Assembly: GCF_001693275.1 (NCBI RefSeq)
Contig: NZ_CP016477.1
Coordinates: 2,976,001-3,040,000, forward strand
Reading direction: 5' to 3'
Length of the DNA stretch: 64,000 nucleotides
From: Picosynechococcus sp. PCC 7117
GTDB taxonomy: Bacteria; Cyanobacteriota; Cyanobacteriia; Cyanobacteriales; MRBY01
A program made the position numbers and the translations under genes. The notes below the pieces were generated by a model. It worked only from the letters and a program-made list of their open reading frames with translations. It searched no databases and had not been told where the DNA came from. Each line of letters begins with the position of its first letter. Positions within the stretch are counted from its first letter, which is position 1. Below, piece after piece: positions 60,650 through 64,000 of the stretch.

Positions 60650-60828
60650 GCGAACCTGAGGGCAAAACTGTAATTGACAATTTACCCGTGCTTGCTACAG
60701 TCGCCATTTTACTATGCTGATCTTAGTGACAAAAAATTCCAAAGCTAGTTTGTCACAATAAAGTTGATCGATGCAGTGTTCCCAATTATGGGATAGAAAA
60801 TTTTTTTGACTGTGGCGATCGCCTTGGA

Positions 60829-61074
60829 TTATCTGCCAAAGATGATCGGAATAATAATCGCCAATGTTGCCGCCACAATCAGGCTAAAAGCAAGGTTAAC
60901 GACTTGGGTAGAGGCTTTTTGGTATGTATCGACGCGGTCATTAATAATCCGCACATCACCATCTAACTTGCTGACCTTATCGCCAAGGGAACTGATTTCA
61001 GAACCTAATTTTTCTAAAGTAGCTTCAATTCGGTCTAGTTTTTCACTGGTTCCACTTTCAGGCATGGGCATCAT
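60829..61074 (-). CDS. Small coiled-coil protein with C-terminal membrane helix
   Basis: 81 residues. A heptad-rich stretch (LDRIEATLEKLGSEISSLGD ... LDGDVRIINDRVDTYQKAS) is followed by one hydrophobic helix (NLAFSLIVAATLAIIIPIIF). Similar short proteins are common in cyanobacteria and phages; function unknown. Possible ATGs at 61074, 61071 and 61065. Confidence 0.75.
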   Translation of the reverse strand: MMPMPESGTSEKLDRIEATLEKLGSEISSLGDKVSKLDGDVRIINDRVDTYQKASTQVVNLAFSLIVAATLAIIIPIIFGR

Positions 61075-61185
61075 TGCTTAGGATAATCTCATTTTACACT
61101 GCTCAGTAAAGTGGCTAAAACACCATCAAGGGCATCGACCCTAAGCAAATAGTGTTAGTTTTTAGACTGTTGCGTGAACTTGTTA

Positions 61186-62619
61186 ATGTCCAATCCGTCT
61201 TCTAACCCGCCCCATCAGGCCCTCGCCCCCCTCAAACTGAGTACCCAACTGGCCTATGGCGCAGGCACCGTTGGTGTTTCTATGACTGGGAATATCCTGG
61301 TCTTTTTTGTCTTATTTTTCTTTACGGATGTGGCGGGTTTACCACCGGATAAAAGCGCCTTAATTCTGATGGTGGGCAAGGTAATGGATGCCATTAGTGA
61401 TCCTGTTGTGGGCTGGTTGAGCGATCACACTACTTCTCGCTGGGGGCGGCGTTTTCCCTGGATGATCTTTGGGGTGGTTCCGTTTGCGTTGTGCTTTGTG
61501 GCCATGTGGGGAATTCCGACGACCAATACCCAGTGGTTGTTGATCTACTACATTACCTTGGCGCTGATTTTCAATACGGCCTACACAGTCATTTTTTTAC
61601 CCTACGTCGCCCTCACCCCAGAGTTGACGTCTGATTATAATGAGCGCACCCAACTCAATAGTTTTCGGTTTACCTTTGCCATTGGGAGCAGTATTTTGGC
61701 GCTGGCCCTGGCCCAGGGAGTGTTTCGGGTGGTGCCGGTGGTGTCCCAGCGTTACCTTGTGCTGGCGGTAATCACAGCGGCGATCGCCCTTGGCAGTATG
61801 TATTGGTGTGTGCGCGGTACGTGGCAGCGGGTGCAGTTCATGGAGCAGTATCGCCAACAGCACCAACAGCGCCACCAACCCCGTTTATCCTTGGTGCAGC
61901 AACTACAGATTGTTTTTAATAATCGCCCGTTTCTGCTGGTGATGGGCATTTATCTCTGTTCCTGGCTGGGGGCGCAACTTACGGCGGTGGTGATGCAATA
62001 CTTTGTGGTGAGTTGGCTAGGGCTTTCGGATTTTGTCTTTACCCAGTTTGCCCTGGTGGTGCAGGGAACAGCCCTACTAATGTTATTTGTCTGGAGTCGC
62101 CTCAGTCGCCGTTGGGGTAAACGCACCGTTTATGCTCTAGGCATGGGGTTCTGGATTGTCGCCCAAGCAGGGTTATTTTTCCTACAACCGGGTCAAGAAA
62201 AATGGCTGTTTTTGTTGGGATTTATGGCGGGCCTGGGGGTTTCAACGGCCTATTTGATTCCCTGGTCGATGTTGCCGGACGTGATCGAACTCGATGAACT
62301 GCGCACCGGGCAGCGACGGGAAGGGGTTTTCTATGCGTTTATGGTGATGCTCCAAAAGCTCGGCATTGCCTTTGGGATTTACATTGTTGGCAAAGCCCTT
62401 GATTGGGCGGGCTACATTGAGCGGGTTCCGGGGAGTCCCCCGGCGGTACAGCCTGATTCTGCCCTCTGGGTGATTCGGTTGGTGATTGGCCCTTTGGGGA
62501 CGGTGTTGCTCATTGGGGGATTGATCTTGGCTTATTTTTATCCGATTACCCAAGGGTTTCATGCTGAGATCCGCCGCAAACTCCAAGCGGGCGATCGCCT
62601 ATCCAGTCCAGCCAAATAA
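61186..62619 (+). CDS. GPH-family sugar/cation symporter (melibiose carrier type)
   Basis: 477 residues from the ATG at 61186 (a GTG at 61174 is also in frame). About twelve membrane helices, with the GPH signatures QLAYGAGTVGVSMTGNIL, VMDAISDPVVGWLSDHTTSR and WGRRFPWMIFG near the N-terminus, and MLPDVIELDELRTGQRREGV in the C-terminal half. It would import a glycoside with Na+ or H+. Closeness to stpA-glpK-gghA suggests, but does not prove, a sugar or glucosylglycerol substrate. Confidence 0.9.
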   Translation: MSNPSSNPPHQALAPLKLSTQLAYGAGTVGVSMTGNILVFFVLFFFTDVAGLPPDKSALILMVGKVMDAISDPVVGWLSDHTTSRWGRRFPWMIFGVVPFALCFVAMWGIPTTNTQWLLIYYITLALIFNTAYTVIFLPYVALTPELTSDYNERTQLNSFRFTFAIGSSILALALAQGVFRVVPVVSQRYLVLAVITAAIALGSMYWCVRGTWQRVQFMEQYRQQHQQRHQPRLSLVQQLQIVFNNRPFLLVMGIYLCSWLGAQLTAVVMQYFVVSWLGLSDFVFTQFALVVQGTALLMLFVWSRLSRRWGKRTVYALGMGFWIVAQAGLFFLQPGQEKWLFLLGFMAGLGVSTAYLIPWSMLPDVIELDELRTGQRREGVFYAFMVMLQKLGIAFGIYIVGKALDWAGYIERVPGSPPAVQPDSALWVIRLVIGPLGTVLLIGGLILAYFYPITQGFHAEIRRKLQAGDRLSSPAK

Positions 62620-62779
62620 AACAGGATTGATCCTGTAAATAAATACTTAATTTTTTGTTCTCTAGATTGGTTGGGATAGCTTAGTTTTTTATCGCAAGAT
62701 TGCAAGATGTAAGGCTTTTATAGCGGGCTAAACGTTCTTCGCTATGGTGAAAAAAATTGTGGCGGCATAGAACAAGTTT

Positions 62780-63985
62780 ATGGCAACCAAACAGAACAAT
62801 ATTCTTTGGCGACGGGTAATGGCGATCGCCGCAATCCAGGCAGCGATCTCTTTAATGTGGATTGCCTATCGTGCCTATCTCGGTACGTTGTTGGGCGGGT
62901 GGGGATTTTCAGAGGATTTTACGGCGCAACTGCTGACGGTAGAGGTTTTATTGGCGGTGGTGATGGAACCGGTATTTGGGGCCTTGAGCGATCGCCAACA
63001 GCGTTTTTTAGGGAGTCGGTTGCCTTTAATCAGTTTGGGGGTGATTTTAGCGGCGGCTATTTTCATTGGCTTGCCGATCTTGGGAGTGTTTCAATTGCCA
63101 TTGCGGTGGGTATTGCCCGCAGTTGCCATTGCTTGGGCCTTGGCGATGACGATGTTTCGTACCCCGATTTACGTGCTACTGCTCAAAAGTACCCCCAGCC
63201 GCGCCGAGTTGCCCCTCGCCATCTCTGTGCTGACGATGGTGATCGGGGTGATGGGCGTTCTGAAACCGAGTATTCAAAATGGATTGTTAGCGGTGGGAGC
63301 TTTACCGGCTTTCCTTGCGGGATCAGTGACGTTGTTAATCGCCTCTTTGTGTTTAGGATTGGTGCTACCGAAGCCTGCTGCGCCCTTAATTGAGGAGGCA
63401 CCAACCCCAAGCCCCTTACCCTGGTTGGGTTTTGTACAAACGATCCTCATGGCGATCGCCTTCACCTGGGGTAGTGCAATTGTTTTACAGCGGTGGCTCG
63501 ATTTATTTGGTTCAATTCCGCTGACGTTAGGGATCAGTGTCGGCCAGGGCTTAAATTTTCTGGTGGCGATTTTGGCGATTCCTGTAGGTTGGCTAACGCT
63601 CCGGTGGCAGCGATATCCCCTCTTGGGTGTTGCCTTTGGTTGGTTGACCATCATTCTCTTGCTGCTGTTGGGGGCACCCGCCCAGGATGGCGGTTATGTG
63701 GTTATTGCTCTGCTCTGGGCCTGGGCCTTGGCGACCGTCAGAAACGGCACTTTACCCTACATTTTTAAGACAATTCCGGGGGATTGGGCTGGCTTGGGTA
63801 TCGGCATCTTTTTTGGAATTTCTGGCCTTGCGGGGATGGTTTTGTCCCAGTGGGTACCAGCAGAAGCAAACCGTTTGCAGGGCTTAGTCGGGGTGGTTTG
63901 TTTGGCGATCGCCACAATTCTGGCTCTCATCTCCCAACATAAAAAGGCGAGTGCGTCCCTAGCTAACGAAGCCCCAAAATCATAA
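62780..63985 (+). CDS. Major facilitator superfamily transporter
   Basis: 401 residues with about eleven to twelve hydrophobic helices and the MFS loop motif VFGALSDRQQRFLGSRLPLI between helices 2 and 3. The substrate is unknown. ATG start at 62780. It follows the GPH carrier on the same strand after 160 bases, a gap that contains the palindrome ACAGGA-TTGA-TCCTGT (62621-62636), a weak terminator candidate without T-run. Confidence 0.88.
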   Translation: MATKQNNILWRRVMAIAAIQAAISLMWIAYRAYLGTLLGGWGFSEDFTAQLLTVEVLLAVVMEPVFGALSDRQQRFLGSRLPLISLGVILAAAIFIGLPILGVFQLPLRWVLPAVAIAWALAMTMFRTPIYVLLLKSTPSRAELPLAISVLTMVIGVMGVLKPSIQNGLLAVGALPAFLAGSVTLLIASLCLGLVLPKPAAPLIEEAPTPSPLPWLGFVQTILMAIAFTWGSAIVLQRWLDLFGSIPLTLGISVGQGLNFLVAILAIPVGWLTLRWQRYPLLGVAFGWLTIILLLLLGAPAQDGGYVVIALLWAWALATVRNGTLPYIFKTIPGDWAGLGIGIFFGISGLAGMVLSQWVPAEANRLQGLVGVVCLAIATILALISQHKKASASLANEAPKS

Positions 63986-64000
63986 CTGTGCAAGCTGCCA

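Noticed and set aside
62621-62636. Palindrome ACAGGA-TTGA-TCCTGT as terminator of the GPH carrier gene
   Set aside because: The stem is six base pairs and no T-run follows; mentioned only with the neighbouring gene.

Overview
The window looks like chromosomal DNA of a unicellular, probably marine or euryhaline cyanobacterium. The octamer GCGATCGC (HIP1) recurs throughout. There is an orange carotenoid protein with its ketolase and recovery protein, the clock-associated kinase SasA, the proton-exchange protein PcxA, type IV pilins, a SomB-type porin, and genes for the salt solute glucosylglycerol. The protein set is what I would expect of a Picosynechococcus (Synechococcus sp. PCC 7002-like) strain; that is an inference from recognition, not from a database search.

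Layout. 1-1.3 kb: 5' part of a 16S rRNA gene on the minus strand with its leader and a good promoter. 1.3-12 kb: housekeeping genes (ABC exporter, anmK, deacetylase-family protein, ftsY, S4-domain protein, photolyase, ilvB), with a small MITE-like element at 3.1-3.3 kb. 12-20 kb: a region dense in a modular GC-rich palindromic repeat. Six of the nine repeat loci in the window lie here, between or around a UvrD-like helicase, a frameshifted pcxA, two type IV pilins, a DUF559 endonuclease-like gene and argG. 20-23.2 kb: photoprotection locus frp-crtW-ocp next to rnz. 23.4-29.7 kb: tldD, an unclassified structured RNA with a 23-codon ORF in front of phhB, a porin, a dehydrogenase and a diguanylate cyclase. 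29.8-33.6 kb: rel and a lone tnpB. 33.7-43.2 kb: a PatD-like gene, sasA, a GH57 enzyme, membrane proteins, natE, purE and nagA. 43.2-55.3 kb: lipoprotein, PIN/TRAM protein, hemW, a GDP-fucose-synthase-like gene, desC, signalling proteins, a pseudouridine synthase, GDPD, an ABC ATPase and a Uma2 protein. 55.3-61 kb: stpA-glpK-gghA, all minus, making and breaking down glucosylglycerol and feeding glycerol into metabolism. 61-64 kb: two major-facilitator transporters.

Points of most interest: (1) a nested, well-supported RNA fold with its own Shine-Dalgarno/uORF and a terminator-like hairpin directly upstream of phhB (25.0-25.25 kb), possibly an orphan IscB-type omega RNA; (2) the modular repeat family, which carries terminator hairpins, rewrites the ends of neighbouring genes, and clusters around a DUF559 gene that could be its mobilising enzyme; (3) pcxA broken by a single extra A in an A9 run; (4) a MITE with TTA target duplication. 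No CRISPR array, prophage or tRNA gene was seen. All calls come from reading the sequence and from memory of protein families; no searches were run.
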